A stretch of 59,805 nt of DNA from Limosilactobacillus antri DSM 16041 (GCF_000160835.1 NZ_GG700732.1:678734-738538); one strand, 5' to 3'. Shown: positions 40,423 to 49,991, numbered from the stretch's first letter. Made by a program: numbers and translations. Notes: generated by a model not told the origin, from the letters alone.

Positions 40423-42630
40423 TTACTTTAAGGCCCGCAGAAAGGCGTCACGCACTTCTTCCTGGATTCCCGTCGCGGCTAATGACCGCAATGGCATATT
40501 CGCGGAAATCGCAACCCAATCCTTATCCGCCATCATCGGCTGCAAAACCTCATACAAGCCGGATGACTTCAAGGCTGCTTGTACCTTAGGATCCTGGTCG
40601 TTCCAGATGTCGCCGATGTAAGTATCACCAGTAATTTCTCCCACGGGGTTGACGCCAATGGTCAGGGTAAAGGTGGTCCGCAGCCGGATGTCTCGTGATG
40701 AGCTGCCGACCATGATCTCGTACTCGCCATTGTCGGCTTCCCATTGCTCTTGAGCGACGTTATAGTAACTAAAGGCCCGGCGCGGCAAAGTCAGCGTAAC
40801 CGTCTTGCTTTCACCCGGCGCCAGTGCTAGCTTCGTGAAGTCCCGTAGCTCCTTGACTGGCATTTCAACCCGGCTGACGTGGTTGGCAACATAAACCTGG
40901 GCGACTTCCTTGCCGGCTACTTGGCCGCTATTGGTAACCGTAAACCGCACCTTCACATCATTGTCCTCTTCGCTCACCGTTAAGTCACTGTAAGTAAAGT
41001 CCGTATAGCTTAGTCCGTGCCCAAACGGGAAGCGAACCGGCATTTCGTGCAGGTCGTAGTAACGGTAGCCGACAAAGATTCCTTCATGGTAGTCCTCTTC
41101 ATCATGATCCCTGGCAAAGGTGCCATAGGTCGGGTTATCCTGCAGGCGTAGGGGGAAACTTTCGGAGAGCTTTCCTGACGGGTTGACCTTCCCCGTCAGG
41201 ATATCCCAGGTGGCCTCCCCGACTGCTTCGCCGGCCAGGTAGGTCTCGACAATCGCTGGTACCCCGTCGGCCCACGGCATCTCGACCACCGACCCGTTCT
41301 GCAGCACGACGGTGACGTGCGGGTTAACCTTCAGCACTTCCCGAAGCAGCGCGTTCTGGTTAGCTGGTAGGGCGATGGAATCCTTGTCGAAGCCCTCCGT
41401 CTCCATCCTTTCGGGGAAGCCGGCAAAGAAGACTACCTGGTCACTCTGCTTAGCCAGTTGAACGGCTTCCTTAGTCAGCTCCTCGTTTGGCGCCGTCTCC
41501 GTTAGTGAATAGCCAACCGCATACTTGGCATTGGTCGGGGCAGCCGCTAACGGCGTTACCAAATGGTGGGCGTTGACGTGGGAACTCCCGCCGCCCTCAA
41601 AACGGGGCTTAGCAGCCAGTTCCCCAATCACCGCCAGCGACCCACCAGTATGCAGTGGCAGCTCCTGATTATCATTCTTGAGGAGGACAATGCTATCGTC
41701 AGCCACTTGCCGGGCAAACTCGTGCTGTTCTTCCTTATCATATGATTCGGTACGGGAAACGTCCTTGCCCCACTTTTCGACCATCTGGAGAACCCGCAGT
41801 GCCGACCGGTTCAAAGTGGACTCTTGAAGCCGCCCCTCCTTGACCGCTTGCACGATTTCGTCAACCGAGGCTTGATCCTTGCCCGGCATCTCCAGGTCCA
41901 GGCCGGCCTTGATTGCCGCCACGTGGTCTGCAACAGCTCCCCAGTCCGACATCACGAGTCCTTGGAAGCCCCACTCGTTCCGGAGAATTTCCGTCAGGAG
42001 CCGCTGGTTTTGTGAGTTCAAGGTCCCGTTTAACCGGTTATAGGAACACATCAAGGTTGCTGGCTGGGCCTCCTTGACGATTCGTTCAAACTGGGCCAGG
42101 TAGATTTCCCGCAACGCCCGTTCATCAATGTTAGACGAGGAGGTAAAGCGCTGGTTTTCCCGGTTATTCGCCGCAAAGTGCTTGACGCTGACGCCGACGC
42201 CCTCCTCTTGAACGCCCTTGACGTAGGCCGTCCCCATTCGGCCCGCCAGCAGCGGGTCTTCGGAGAAGTATTCAAAGTTCCGCCCCGCTAACGGGCTCCG
42301 TTTGATGTTGACCCCGGGGCCCAGCAGGACGCCGAGTTTCTCCGCACTGGCGGCAACCCCCAGGTGATGACCCAGCTTAAAGAGCAGCTGGTCATCGAAG
42401 GAACTCGCCGTCAGAGCTGACGACGGGAAACAAACCGCGTCAACGGAGTTATTAACATCCGTTGGTGCCACGTCAATGTCCTGTTTCCGCAAACCGGACG
42501 GCCCGTCCGACATCATCATCCGGTCAACTCCGGGCACCTTGGCGGTAAACCAGAAGTCCTTACCGGAAACCAAGGCGGCGCGTTCCTCTAACGTCAGGCC
42601 CTGGACAAACTGCAAATCAATTTTTACCAT
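40423..42630 (-). CDS. GH3 beta-glucosidase / beta-xylosidase
   Basis: About 735 residues: an N-terminal TIM barrel with the nucleophile in GLVMSDWGAVADH (about residue 228), the KHFAANNRE motif (about 152), an alpha/beta sandwich domain and a C-terminal fibronectin III-like domain (KELRDFTKLALAPGESKTVTLTL). No signal peptide. The family removes single beta-linked glucose or xylose residues from the non-reducing end; both are plausible here. Start: the ATG at 42630, or a GTG nine bases upstream that is closer to AAAGGA. It is the last gene of the GH42-MFS-GH5-GH3 operon. Confidence 0.88.
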   Translation of the reverse strand: MVKIDLQFVQGLTLEERAALVSGKDFWFTAKVPGVDRMMMSDGPSGLRKQDIDVAPTDVNNSVDAVCFPSSALTASSFDDQLLFKLGHHLGVAASAEKLGVLLGPGVNIKRSPLAGRNFEYFSEDPLLAGRMGTAYVKGVQEEGVGVSVKHFAANNRENQRFTSSSNIDERALREIYLAQFERIVKEAQPATLMCSYNRLNGTLNSQNQRLLTEILRNEWGFQGLVMSDWGAVADHVAAIKAGLDLEMPGKDQASVDEIVQAVKEGRLQESTLNRSALRVLQMVEKWGKDVSRTESYDKEEQHEFARQVADDSIVLLKNDNQELPLHTGGSLAVIGELAAKPRFEGGGSSHVNAHHLVTPLAAAPTNAKYAVGYSLTETAPNEELTKEAVQLAKQSDQVVFFAGFPERMETEGFDKDSIALPANQNALLREVLKVNPHVTVVLQNGSVVEMPWADGVPAIVETYLAGEAVGEATWDILTGKVNPSGKLSESFPLRLQDNPTYGTFARDHDEEDYHEGIFVGYRYYDLHEMPVRFPFGHGLSYTDFTYSDLTVSEEDNDVKVRFTVTNSGQVAGKEVAQVYVANHVSRVEMPVKELRDFTKLALAPGESKTVTLTLPRRAFSYYNVAQEQWEADNGEYEIMVGSSSRDIRLRTTFTLTIGVNPVGEITGDTYIGDIWNDQDPKVQAALKSSGLYEVLQPMMADKDWVAISANMPLRSLAATGIQEEVRDAFLRALK

Positions 42631-42661
42631 TCCTGTCACTGATCCTTTCTGTTTCCCCTAC

Positions 42662-43828
42662 CTAAATATCTTGCGGAGCTAACCACTTTTTGTCAACTAC
42701 CCGCTGGAGGGCCCAGCAGTCCCACCCGTACCAGGCCGGTTCGTTGATGGTGTCGATATTCAGCTTATAGGTCCAGTAGATGTAGCCAATCCCCTGGTTC
42801 CAGGCGTCCACCTGGGTCTTCCAAAGGGTTTGGTAGGCGTGGCGTAATTCTTCCTTGCTCAAGTGCGTGGCCCCGCCGAATTCCTGCTGGGTCGGGTTAA
42901 TCCCGCCATTCGTGTCGACCCCAGCGGTATAGGAATTAAACAATGACCACTCACCGGTCACGACCGGAACGTACTGGTTGACGGCCGCAATCTTCTTGCC
43001 GAAGTCGGTCATTGTTTTTTCGTAAGCCGCCAGTGAGAGGTCGTGGTTTTTCATCTCGGCCATCATCAGGTACTGGTGGGTATCCAGGACAACGTTAGCA
43101 AAATCACTTTGCTTGAAAAAGTCTTCCCACTTGTCAATGTCAAAGCCGTCGTGGAACATAATCACCTTGTCAGCCGGCAGGAGTGGCCGCAATAAGTCAT
43201 AGCAGTCCCGGTAGTACTGGTACAGGAAGTCAAAGCTAATTGGCGCACTGCCAGCTGCCTTTGCCGGGTCCCGCGGCGGAAAGCGCCGTTGCATATCACT
43301 AAACATCGCCGCCGTTGCAGGCTCATTGAGGACTTCAATCCCGTATAAGCCCGGCCGCTTGCCATAGCGTTCCGCGAGCCGCTTGACGACGCTTTTTTCA
43401 AACTCAACCTCGGCCGGCTCACTCGCCCACTTGCAGACCCCGGAGATTCCACCGTTATCAAAACCGTTTTGGCTGTCCGGCGCGGTATGCAAATCCAGCA
43501 GGATTTTAATGCCGTACGCCTCCGCCCAGTTAAAGGCGCGGTCGACTTCGGCAATTGCCCCAATAAACGGCGCCCGGTCGCCAAAGACAAAGTACGGAAC
43601 TGGCAGGCGGACCAGGTTAAAGCCAAGGCTGGCGATCCGTAAAAAGTCTTCTTCGGTAATAAAGTTTGCCCGGTGCTGGCTGATCCGTGCTTGGTAAACA
43701 GCGGCCGGAAGATCTTGGGCCAGGTAATACTCGTCATCGGCTGCCGTTCCATCAAACAGGTGCGGTGACATCCACTTTTCCAGGACGAGCCACCCGCCTA
43801 AGTTAACTCCTTTAATCTTTTCGTTCAT
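42662..43828 (-). CDS. GH5 glycosidase of exo-glucanase type
   Basis: A 388-residue intracellular TIM-barrel hydrolase. The N-terminus IKGVNLGGWLVLEKWMSP, then FITEEDFLRIASLGFNLVRLPVPYFVF and DLHTAPDSQNGFDNGGISG, resemble the exo-beta-1,3-glucanase/beta-glucosidase branch of GH5 otherwise best known from fungi (GH5_9 and relatives such as diglycosidases). The acid/base Glu lies in IEVLNEPAT (about residue 167) and the nucleophile Glu in VVTGEWSLFNS (about 293). It may act on beta-glucosides, laminari- or diglycoside-type substrates, or on the glucan backbone left after side-chain removal. It lies 16 bp after the MFS gene and 31 bp before GH3. Confidence 0.82.
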   Translation of the reverse strand: MNEKIKGVNLGGWLVLEKWMSPHLFDGTAADDEYYLAQDLPAAVYQARISQHRANFITEEDFLRIASLGFNLVRLPVPYFVFGDRAPFIGAIAEVDRAFNWAEAYGIKILLDLHTAPDSQNGFDNGGISGVCKWASEPAEVEFEKSVVKRLAERYGKRPGLYGIEVLNEPATAAMFSDMQRRFPPRDPAKAAGSAPISFDFLYQYYRDCYDLLRPLLPADKVIMFHDGFDIDKWEDFFKQSDFANVVLDTHQYLMMAEMKNHDLSLAAYEKTMTDFGKKIAAVNQYVPVVTGEWSLFNSYTAGVDTNGGINPTQQEFGGATHLSKEELRHAYQTLWKTQVDAWNQGIGYIYWTYKLNIDTINEPAWYGWDCWALQRVVDKKWLAPQDI

Positions 43829-43844
43829 TTTCTGTTCACCCCGA

Positions 43845-45098
43845 TTACTTAGTGCAACGAATCATCTGGATAAATACACAGGCAATAATGGCAAAGGCAA
43901 TCGCTACTGGGAAGACCAGTTGGTAACCAGCTGCCGCCACCAGCGCACTGGTAACGATTGGTCCCGCTGTCTGGCCCAAAGTCGTCGCCATGTTGATAAT
44001 CCCCAGGTCTTTTCCTGCTTCCTTCTTTGATGGCAGGACGTCCACGTTGAGCGCCTGGTCAACGGCCCCGTAAACAGCATAGCCCAGTCCGGCAAATCCA
44101 GCGAACAGCATCATCGAACTTGGCGACTTCATGACCCATGGCAAGAAGTAACCGAGGGCCAACAGGAAGGACGCAACAATTACCGGCACTTTCCGCCGGC
44201 CAATCTTATCGGAGATGGCACCGGAAGCCAATGAACCAACCAGGCCCACGATCATTGTAATCACTGACATCACCGAAATTGTTGCCGCGGCGGCTTTCTT
44301 TCCTTGGCCAATGTACATTTCCAAAATATAGAGCTGGTAGTTCAAAATCATGTAGTAGCTAAAGATCAACAGGGTCCGGCCAACGAAGGCTAGCCAGAAG
44401 TCCCGGGCACCCTTCATCGGCGGCCGGAACGAGAGCATGAATTCCTTCAAACCGCCCTTGACCGGGGCCATGTCCTTAGATGACTGTTCACTCGGCCAAA
44501 CGATTACCGTAGCAAGGCCGGCAATTCCCATCAGGACTCCCGCAGAAATAAAGCCGGGGATCTGAATAGTGATAAAGTAGGCACCAACCAGCGTACCGAT
44601 GGATGTCCCCACGGTCGTTCCCGCGGAGTAAAAGGCCGACATCGTTGCCCGCAGGTCATCCGGAACCCGGTCAGACAGGGTTGCAATCACCGGGGCAATG
44701 ATGGCGTTCAGGCCGAACATACAGATACAGTACATCAGGCCCATCAGCCAGACGTTATCAAAGACCCCCGTCAAGAACAGGGTCACACCACCGACAATTC
44801 CCCCGCCAACAATCCAGGGTGTCCGGCGGCCGTAACGGGACCGGGTCCGGTCGGACAGGTTCCCGAACAGCAGGTTCGACACCAGCGACGCGATCGCAGT
44901 GACCGCGTTGATAATTCCGAAGATGGTCGTCGCCTGGGCCCCGCCGACCACGTCCTTCAGGTGTTGAGGCAATAGGACTGCCGAAACAATCCCCAAACCA
45001 CTCATCCACAGCAACGAACAAACAAAGAATGATAGTGAGAAACGCACCCGGTCGGCCTTTGTGATCGCCGCGGCGACTTTCTTTTCTGCATTTTGCAT
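43845..45098 (-). CDS. MFS transporter of the GH42-GH5-GH3 operon
   Basis: A 417-residue transporter with twelve predicted helices. LLFGNLSDRTRSRYGRRTPWIVGG matches the MFS loop-2-3 signature, and SGAISDKIGRRKVPVIVAS repeats it in the second half, as in SLC45-like and related sugar symporters. The AGGAGG Shine-Dalgarno is well placed. The operon position indicates import of the oligosaccharide or glycoside that GH42, GH5 and GH3 degrade. A cre-like box lies just upstream (45113-45126). Confidence 0.85.
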   Translation of the reverse strand: MQNAEKKVAAAITKADRVRFSLSFFVCSLLWMSGLGIVSAVLLPQHLKDVVGGAQATTIFGIINAVTAIASLVSNLLFGNLSDRTRSRYGRRTPWIVGGGIVGGVTLFLTGVFDNVWLMGLMYCICMFGLNAIIAPVIATLSDRVPDDLRATMSAFYSAGTTVGTSIGTLVGAYFITIQIPGFISAGVLMGIAGLATVIVWPSEQSSKDMAPVKGGLKEFMLSFRPPMKGARDFWLAFVGRTLLIFSYYMILNYQLYILEMYIGQGKKAAAATISVMSVITMIVGLVGSLASGAISDKIGRRKVPVIVASFLLALGYFLPWVMKSPSSMMLFAGFAGLGYAVYGAVDQALNVDVLPSKKEAGKDLGIINMATTLGQTAGPIVTSALVAAAGYQLVFPVAIAFAIIACVFIQMIRCTK

Positions 45099-45112
45099 AA
45101 CTTTCCTCCTGA

Positions 45113-45126
45113 TTAAGCGCTTACAA
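45113..45126. promoter_or_regulatory. cre-like site between GH42 and MFS genes
   Basis: TTAAGCGCTTACAA; its complement TTGTAAGCGCTTAA fits the CcpA cre consensus with one mismatch at the last positions. It lies in the 44-bp gap between the GH42 stop and the MFS Shine-Dalgarno, where it could act as an internal repression or roadblock site. Confidence 0.5.
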
Positions 45127-45142
45127 ACATTTTCAAAAAAAT

Positions 45143-47149
45143 TTATTGTCGTTCTTCAATGATTTTTACGGCCCAGGGGGCAAGGGATACCTGCTCTCCC
45201 ACTGTTACTCGACGGTCCTGAAGCAATTCCGTTCCCGCAACTGGCACGGTAACTGACTGCTGGACATCTGAATAGTTAAAGATAAAGTCGACCTGCTGAT
45301 CGGCTTGGTTGGTCCCCGACTTGACGATTATCGGGAAGCGAGCCCCGAAGTTCGGTTGGATCCCCACCCGCTGGCAGACGTGTTCGACGAGTTTTTCAAT
45401 AATGGCTTGGTTGCCCCAGCAGCCGAGGTACCAGGTCATCCCCTGGCCATACCGGTTTTCCGTGATAGCGGCATATTCCTTCCAGTGGTTGTCATAGCCT
45501 GCTAAGACCTTCGCCCCGTCGGGAACCAGCAGCTCCGCCCATTCTTCAATCGCCGGGTCGACGTCCTGAAAGATTTCCGAGCGGTCTTCCAGCCGTTCGC
45601 CATTCGGATCCACAAACATTTCGTAGTGGGCCCCGACGGCCTCACTGATAATCCCCGGTTGCTGGCAGGTACGGACCTTGACGTGCTCATCCGTCACCCC
45701 ATCCTTGAAGGTGTAGAGAACGTGACCGCCTTGGCGAACGTAGTTGTTCAGCTTTTTCAAAAACTGGTCGTTAGCCACGTAAAGCATCGGTACAACAACC
45801 AGGTCATAACGGTCGAGGTCAATCGTGGCCGGGTTGAGGATGTCGGTCCGGATATTCTGCCGGTAAAAGGCGTCGTACAATCGCCGGAAAACGTCGTTGT
45901 ACTTATCCTTGCCGATTCCAAACTCCATCCAGTCGCTGCTCGTCGCCGTTAGGCTCTCGTTGTCGACCACGAAGGCCACCCGGGAGTTGATCTTGAGGTT
46001 CACTAGCTTAGGTGACAGGCGCTGGAAGTCCCGACCGACCCTTTTGGCCTCGTCATAAACCGGGTTCGGTGCAAAGTCGTGGCTGAGCAGCCCCTTCCAG
46101 TAGGTCTCAAAGGAGTTGTGAATCGAGTGCCAGTGCCAGTATTCAACCATGTTAGCCCCGCTCGCCACGTGACTAAAGGCGAGTTGGTAGAGTTGACCCG
46201 GGTAGGGTGTCCAGGTCTTAAAAGCCTGAGCCTGGGTTTCCAGCACCAAGTAGTTTTGCATTTTAATGCCCCGCGCCTCATCACCGGCAAAGGACAGTTC
46301 CGCCCCAGTCAGTTGCCGCTGGGACGGGTGGTAGACGTCAATGCCCACCACGTCCAAGCACTGGGCTGCCGTGAAGTGGTTGACGTCCGGCTGGATGCCG
46401 TAAGAGTAGCCCCGCCATTCAAAGTCGAAGTTATGGGTGATAAATTGGTCCTCATGCTTGTACTCATTGACGATCCGGGCCTGCCAAACGAGGTAGTTTG
46501 TGACCAGTTGCCGTTGGTACTTGGCAAATTCGCCGGCCAGGCTGCCATTAATGGTGCCGTTAACGGAGGGAAAGTCTTCCCAGGCGTTGATCCGGTTTGA
46601 CCAGTAGTCAAGCCCAAAGTCGTGGTTAAAGCGGTCCAGGTCACCGTCATACAGGTCCTTGATGTATTCGACGAAGCCCCGCTGGACGTTTTCGCTGGAA
46701 GTGCCGTAATGCTTGGTCTCGTTGTCGATCTGGTAGCCAATCACGTTGTCGTACTTGCTCGTAATTGCCAGCATGTGGCGAATAATTCGTTCGGCATAAT
46801 AGCGGTAAATCGGGCTGATAATGTCCATGATCTGGCGGGCGCCGTAAGGTTTGCGCTGACCGTTATTTTCCACCAGCACTTCCGGGTACTTCTTCGCCAG
46901 CCAGGTGGGGAAGGCGTAGGTCGGCGTGCCAACAATCACCTTCATCCCCGCCGCCCGCATTTTGTCCAAAACATAGGTAAGCTTGGAAAAGTCAAAGTGA
47001 CCATCCTGGGGTTCGTAGGTGCTCCAGGTACTCTCCCCGATCCGGACGACATTGATCCCGGCTTCCTGCATCATGGCAATATCCTTATCAATCCGGTCAG
47101 CGGGCAGGTATTCAAAGTAGTAAGCCACCCCGTATAATAGCTGTTTCAT
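45143..47149 (-). CDS. GH42 beta-galactosidase
   Basis: About 668 residues. The N-terminal TIM barrel starts LLYGVAYYFEYLPADRIDKDIAMMQEAGINVVRIGESTW. The acid/base Glu is in VIGYQIDNETKHYG (about residue 142) and the nucleophile in the WHWHSIHNSFETYWKG segment (about 347). The trimerisation domain and C-terminal beta domain are complete. It is intracellular. It hydrolyses beta-galactosides (or alpha-L-arabinopyranosides in some members); in this context it could remove galactose from xyloglucan side chains. The ATG at 47149 has AAAGGA eight bases upstream; an upstream in-frame start at 47173 lies before the Shine-Dalgarno. It is first in the operon and divergent from an AraC gene. Confidence 0.88.
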   Translation of the reverse strand: MKQLLYGVAYYFEYLPADRIDKDIAMMQEAGINVVRIGESTWSTYEPQDGHFDFSKLTYVLDKMRAAGMKVIVGTPTYAFPTWLAKKYPEVLVENNGQRKPYGARQIMDIISPIYRYYAERIIRHMLAITSKYDNVIGYQIDNETKHYGTSSENVQRGFVEYIKDLYDGDLDRFNHDFGLDYWSNRINAWEDFPSVNGTINGSLAGEFAKYQRQLVTNYLVWQARIVNEYKHEDQFITHNFDFEWRGYSYGIQPDVNHFTAAQCLDVVGIDVYHPSQRQLTGAELSFAGDEARGIKMQNYLVLETQAQAFKTWTPYPGQLYQLAFSHVASGANMVEYWHWHSIHNSFETYWKGLLSHDFAPNPVYDEAKRVGRDFQRLSPKLVNLKINSRVAFVVDNESLTATSSDWMEFGIGKDKYNDVFRRLYDAFYRQNIRTDILNPATIDLDRYDLVVVPMLYVANDQFLKKLNNYVRQGGHVLYTFKDGVTDEHVKVRTCQQPGIISEAVGAHYEMFVDPNGERLEDRSEIFQDVDPAIEEWAELLVPDGAKVLAGYDNHWKEYAAITENRYGQGMTWYLGCWGNQAIIEKLVEHVCQRVGIQPNFGARFPIIVKSGTNQADQQVDFIFNYSDVQQSVTVPVAGTELLQDRRVTVGEQVSLAPWAVKIIEERQ

Positions 47150-47179
47150 CTCCTGATTCCTTTCTGTCAGCATTAGTTT

Positions 47180-47221
47180 TGAAATTGATTTCAGTTGCTA
47201 TGCTTCTATTATCGTGATAAT
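47180..47221. promoter_or_regulatory. Two palindromes in the GH42/AraC divergent region
   Basis: TGAAATTGATTTCA (47180-47193) fits cre with one mismatch in the centre; ATTATCGTGATAAT (47208-47221) is a perfect 6-2-6 palindrome. Both lie in the 131 bp between the GH42 and AraC starts and are candidate sites for CcpA and for the AraC regulator or another repressor. No convincing -35/-10 pair was identified. Confidence 0.5.
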
Positions 47222-47280
47222 GTAAGTGCATTCACAGCGTCTAATTTTGGCAAAATTGTCCCTTTTTGAGGTACTGAACT

Positions 47281-48168
47281 ATGGAACCCTACCATTCAAA
47301 AACTCTGAAAAACGCCCTACGCCTCCCCGCCCTCAGCTGGCGGCTAACCTTCTTTGGCGGCCACTCCCAGCAGGTAAAGGCGGGTTGGCACATTGAAACC
47401 GAGCGCCACCTGGCTTTTGAACTGATTCAGATTCTTGCCGGGTCCGAACGGGTCCACCTGGCCCAGGACGCCTTTGTCCTAACTACCGGGAATATCCTAA
47501 TCATTCCCCCGAACCTTGACCATGACATCACCTGTCTTCAAGATATGTCCTACTTCAATTTTCACTTTGGCCTCGACGACCAGGAACTCAGCACCCGGCT
47601 GATTGAGCGCGGGCTGATTTACTATCCCCGCTCAACCCAGCAAAATAAGGAGCTGGTGCCTAGTTTGACGGAACTCTGGCGGCTGATCCGCCCCGATATG
47701 CAGTACGACTTTGACACGAAGCTCAAGGTGCAAAGGTTTTTCAGCGACTTTTTAATCAGCCTCAACTGGCAAACCACGATTCGGGAGCAGGCAACCAGTC
47801 TGACCAAACTCAAATACGCCGGAATGATTGCCAGCGGTCTCCAGCAACAGCTGAAAAAGCAAATCTTTGACTTCAACCACCACGGCATCGACCCCCGACT
47901 GAACGCCGCTTTAACCGTTAAAAAGGTGATTTCAGACGCGCAGATCAGCCTCAGTTATGGTTCGGAGGTTTTCAAAGACGTTTACGGCGTCTCACCCCGT
48001 GCCTACCTTTCCGAACTAAAGCTCGTGGAAGCTAAACACCTCCTGCTGATTCCTGATTACAGCATTCTGGCAATCAGTACCGCGCTCGGCTACAACGAGC
48101 AGTCGCACTTTGCCCGGCAGTTTAAGCGCTGGACGGGGATGACGCCCAACCAGTACCGCAATCGCTAA
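47281..48168 (+). CDS. AraC family regulator beside the GH42 operon
   Basis: A 295-residue protein: N-terminal cupin-like part (SERVHLAQDAFVLTTGNILIIPPNLDHDI) and C-terminal AraC HTH pair (RLNAALTVKKVISDAQISLSYGSEVFKDVYGVSPRAYLSELKLVEAKHLLLIPDYSILAISTALGYNEQSHFARQFKRWTGMTPNQYRNR). The first HTH is somewhat divergent; the second is canonical. GAGG lies nine bases before the ATG. It is divergent from GH42 and convergent with GH43, whose stop it overlaps by 4 bp. Confidence 0.86.
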   Translation: MEPYHSKTLKNALRLPALSWRLTFFGGHSQQVKAGWHIETERHLAFELIQILAGSERVHLAQDAFVLTTGNILIIPPNLDHDITCLQDMSYFNFHFGLDDQELSTRLIERGLIYYPRSTQQNKELVPSLTELWRLIRPDMQYDFDTKLKVQRFFSDFLISLNWQTTIREQATSLTKLKYAGMIASGLQQQLKKQIFDFNHHGIDPRLNAALTVKKVISDAQISLSYGSEVFKDVYGVSPRAYLSELKLVEAKHLLLIPDYSILAISTALGYNEQSHFARQFKRWTGMTPNQYRNR

Positions 48169-49814
48169 TCCCGATTGTGAACGCTGTAATAGGCGAATTT
48201 CCCAACAGACTGGTGCTGGTAAGCGTCGACCGCGCCGATAAAGTTAAACAGCCCCGTAAAGCCGCCAATTTCGCCGGGCTCGCCGTTGACCCCCTCATCG
48301 GAGAGGTAGGCTAAATCGTAGCGACCGCCTAACTGCTGCCAGGCGCCGGCGGAGGCAAAGCGGTAATAGACCTGCGCCTGACCGTTATCGTAGTGGATCC
48401 GCAATTCCGCCTGGTCATTAGGAACGACCACTTCATCCCAGTAGTAGTCCTTCCGGGTTCCCTGCTTGGCTTGGAGCACCCGCAGGACCGTCACCCGTTC
48501 ATCATCGGACTGGCAAAGGCGGACATAGAACCAGTTATTGGCGTCATAGTAGAGGCCGACGCCCGCTGTTTCCGAGTAATGGTCAGGGTGAAAGGTCACC
48601 TTCGTCTGCAAGTCATAGTGCAATGAGGTTGCCCGGGTGGCCATAATCGACGGCGCCACCTGGGAAAACAGGGAATTCCGGCCGCTAATCAGCAGGTGCC
48701 CGTCCTGAACTGCAACCCAGTCACGGCTTTGCCCGTGGTAGGGGGTCATGAAGCGATGGTCATAGTGGTCGGCAGCAAAGTGGTCATCGATATCGGAAGC
48801 CTGCTGATCCTGCTTGACCGTTCCCGGAACGTCCACTTCCGCTTTCGCGAGGTTGCTGCCATCGACCATTTCCAACCAGCCCGCCTGGTTCCACCGCATC
48901 TCCTGGAGGGAGGTTTCCCGCCCGAGCGGGTTTAACTTCTGACCAGGAAGCGGCCGGGACATCAAGTGGGCGATGTACCAGCGGCCAGCGGGAGTTTCCA
49001 CCAGGGACCCGTGACCGGATTTTTGAATCCGTGAATGCGGGTTATACATCTCAAAGTGCCCCGCGTCAGGATCCCCGAGCGAGAAGAGGTGGTGGGGCGC
49101 CGAAGTAATGATTGGTTCCCCGGTCGGGTTCGGTTCGTAGGGGCCAAAGATCTCCTTTGCCCGGCCGATCTCCACCCCGTGGGCATAGCCAGTTCCCCCC
49201 GAGGCCAGTAACAGGTAGTAATAGCCGTCATGCTTATACAGCTGCGGCGCTTCGACACAGCCGCGGGTTGTAAAGCCGGTGGTCACCCGGTGCCACTCGC
49301 CAACCTGACCGCCCGGCAGATCAACTTCCGCAATCACGATGTGGCCCGGAGCCTGGTAACCTTCCCGGGTTTCCCATTCCAAAACGGCAACGTAGTGCTT
49401 GCCATCCTCGTCATGGAAGAGTGACGGGTCAAAACCAATTGAAGTGAGATACGTTGGCTTAGTCCACGGTCCGGTAATCTGATCGGCGGACATGATATAG
49501 CTTTCGGCGTTAAACTCGCGCCCCGCCATATTTTGCAGGTGGCAGAAGGCCAGCCAGTATTTTCCGGTCTGCTTGTCGTATGACAGGTGCGGGGCCCAGA
49601 TTCCCGCCGGGGTGTTGGTTCCCTGGAGGTCAATCTCGCCGGCGGACAAGGCGTAGGTCAAAAGTTTCCAGTTCGCGAGGTCGCGCGAATGAAAAATTTG
49701 AATCGCTGGCTGCCAGTGAAAGGTCGAAGTTGCAATGTAATAATCTTCACCCACCCGTAAAATTGACGGGTCCGGGGCCATCCCGGGAATAATTGGATTT
49801 TGAATCTTACTCAT
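48165..49814 (-). CDS. xynB: GH43 beta-xylosidase
   Basis: A 549-residue enzyme of the GH43 xylosidase/arabinofuranosidase type. A five-bladed propeller with the catalytic base in GMAPDPSILRV (Asp about residue 15), the pKa-modulating Asp in SIGFDPSLFHDEDG (about 127) and the acid Glu in RGCVEAPQLYKH (about 187) precedes a C-terminal beta-sandwich from about residue 330 (DHFAADHYDHRFM). No signal peptide: it acts on imported xylo-oligosaccharides. It is preceded by its own promoter with cre-like and xyl-type sites and is divergent from an AraC gene. Confidence 0.9.
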   Translation of the reverse strand: MSKIQNPIIPGMAPDPSILRVGEDYYIATSTFHWQPAIQIFHSRDLANWKLLTYALSAGEIDLQGTNTPAGIWAPHLSYDKQTGKYWLAFCHLQNMAGREFNAESYIMSADQITGPWTKPTYLTSIGFDPSLFHDEDGKHYVAVLEWETREGYQAPGHIVIAEVDLPGGQVGEWHRVTTGFTTRGCVEAPQLYKHDGYYYLLLASGGTGYAHGVEIGRAKEIFGPYEPNPTGEPIITSAPHHLFSLGDPDAGHFEMYNPHSRIQKSGHGSLVETPAGRWYIAHLMSRPLPGQKLNPLGRETSLQEMRWNQAGWLEMVDGSNLAKAEVDVPGTVKQDQQASDIDDHFAADHYDHRFMTPYHGQSRDWVAVQDGHLLISGRNSLFSQVAPSIMATRATSLHYDLQTKVTFHPDHYSETAGVGLYYDANNWFYVRLCQSDDERVTVLRVLQAKQGTRKDYYWDEVVVPNDQAELRIHYDNGQAQVYYRFASAGAWQQLGGRYDLAYLSDEGVNGEPGEIGGFTGLFNFIGAVDAYQHQSVGKFAYYSVHNRD

Positions 49815-49866
49815 AATCCCTTTCCTTTCTTTTGCAGAATAAATCCTGGTATAATTGCTTTGTAAG

Positions 49867-49924
49867 TTAGTAAGTTAAACAAATTAATTGTCATGATAAT
49901 AGCTTGAATGCGCTTTCTGGTCAA
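49867..49924 (-). promoter_or_regulatory. GH43 promoter with cre site and xyl-type operator
   Basis: On the minus strand TTGACC (complement of 49919-49924), 17 nt, TATTAT (complement of 49896-49901). A cre-like TGAATGCGCTTTCT (49905-49918) fills the spacer, one mismatch to consensus. Downstream lies the 21-bp site 49867-49887 (TTAGTAA-N7-CAAATTAA), flanked by TTTGTAAG as in the xylA and xylP sites. Confidence 0.68.
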
Positions 49925-49991
49925 TCGAATTTGCTTGATTGGTCAGGATGATAATATTTACAGGTAAGAAATGTAAGGTCGGTGAATTAAA

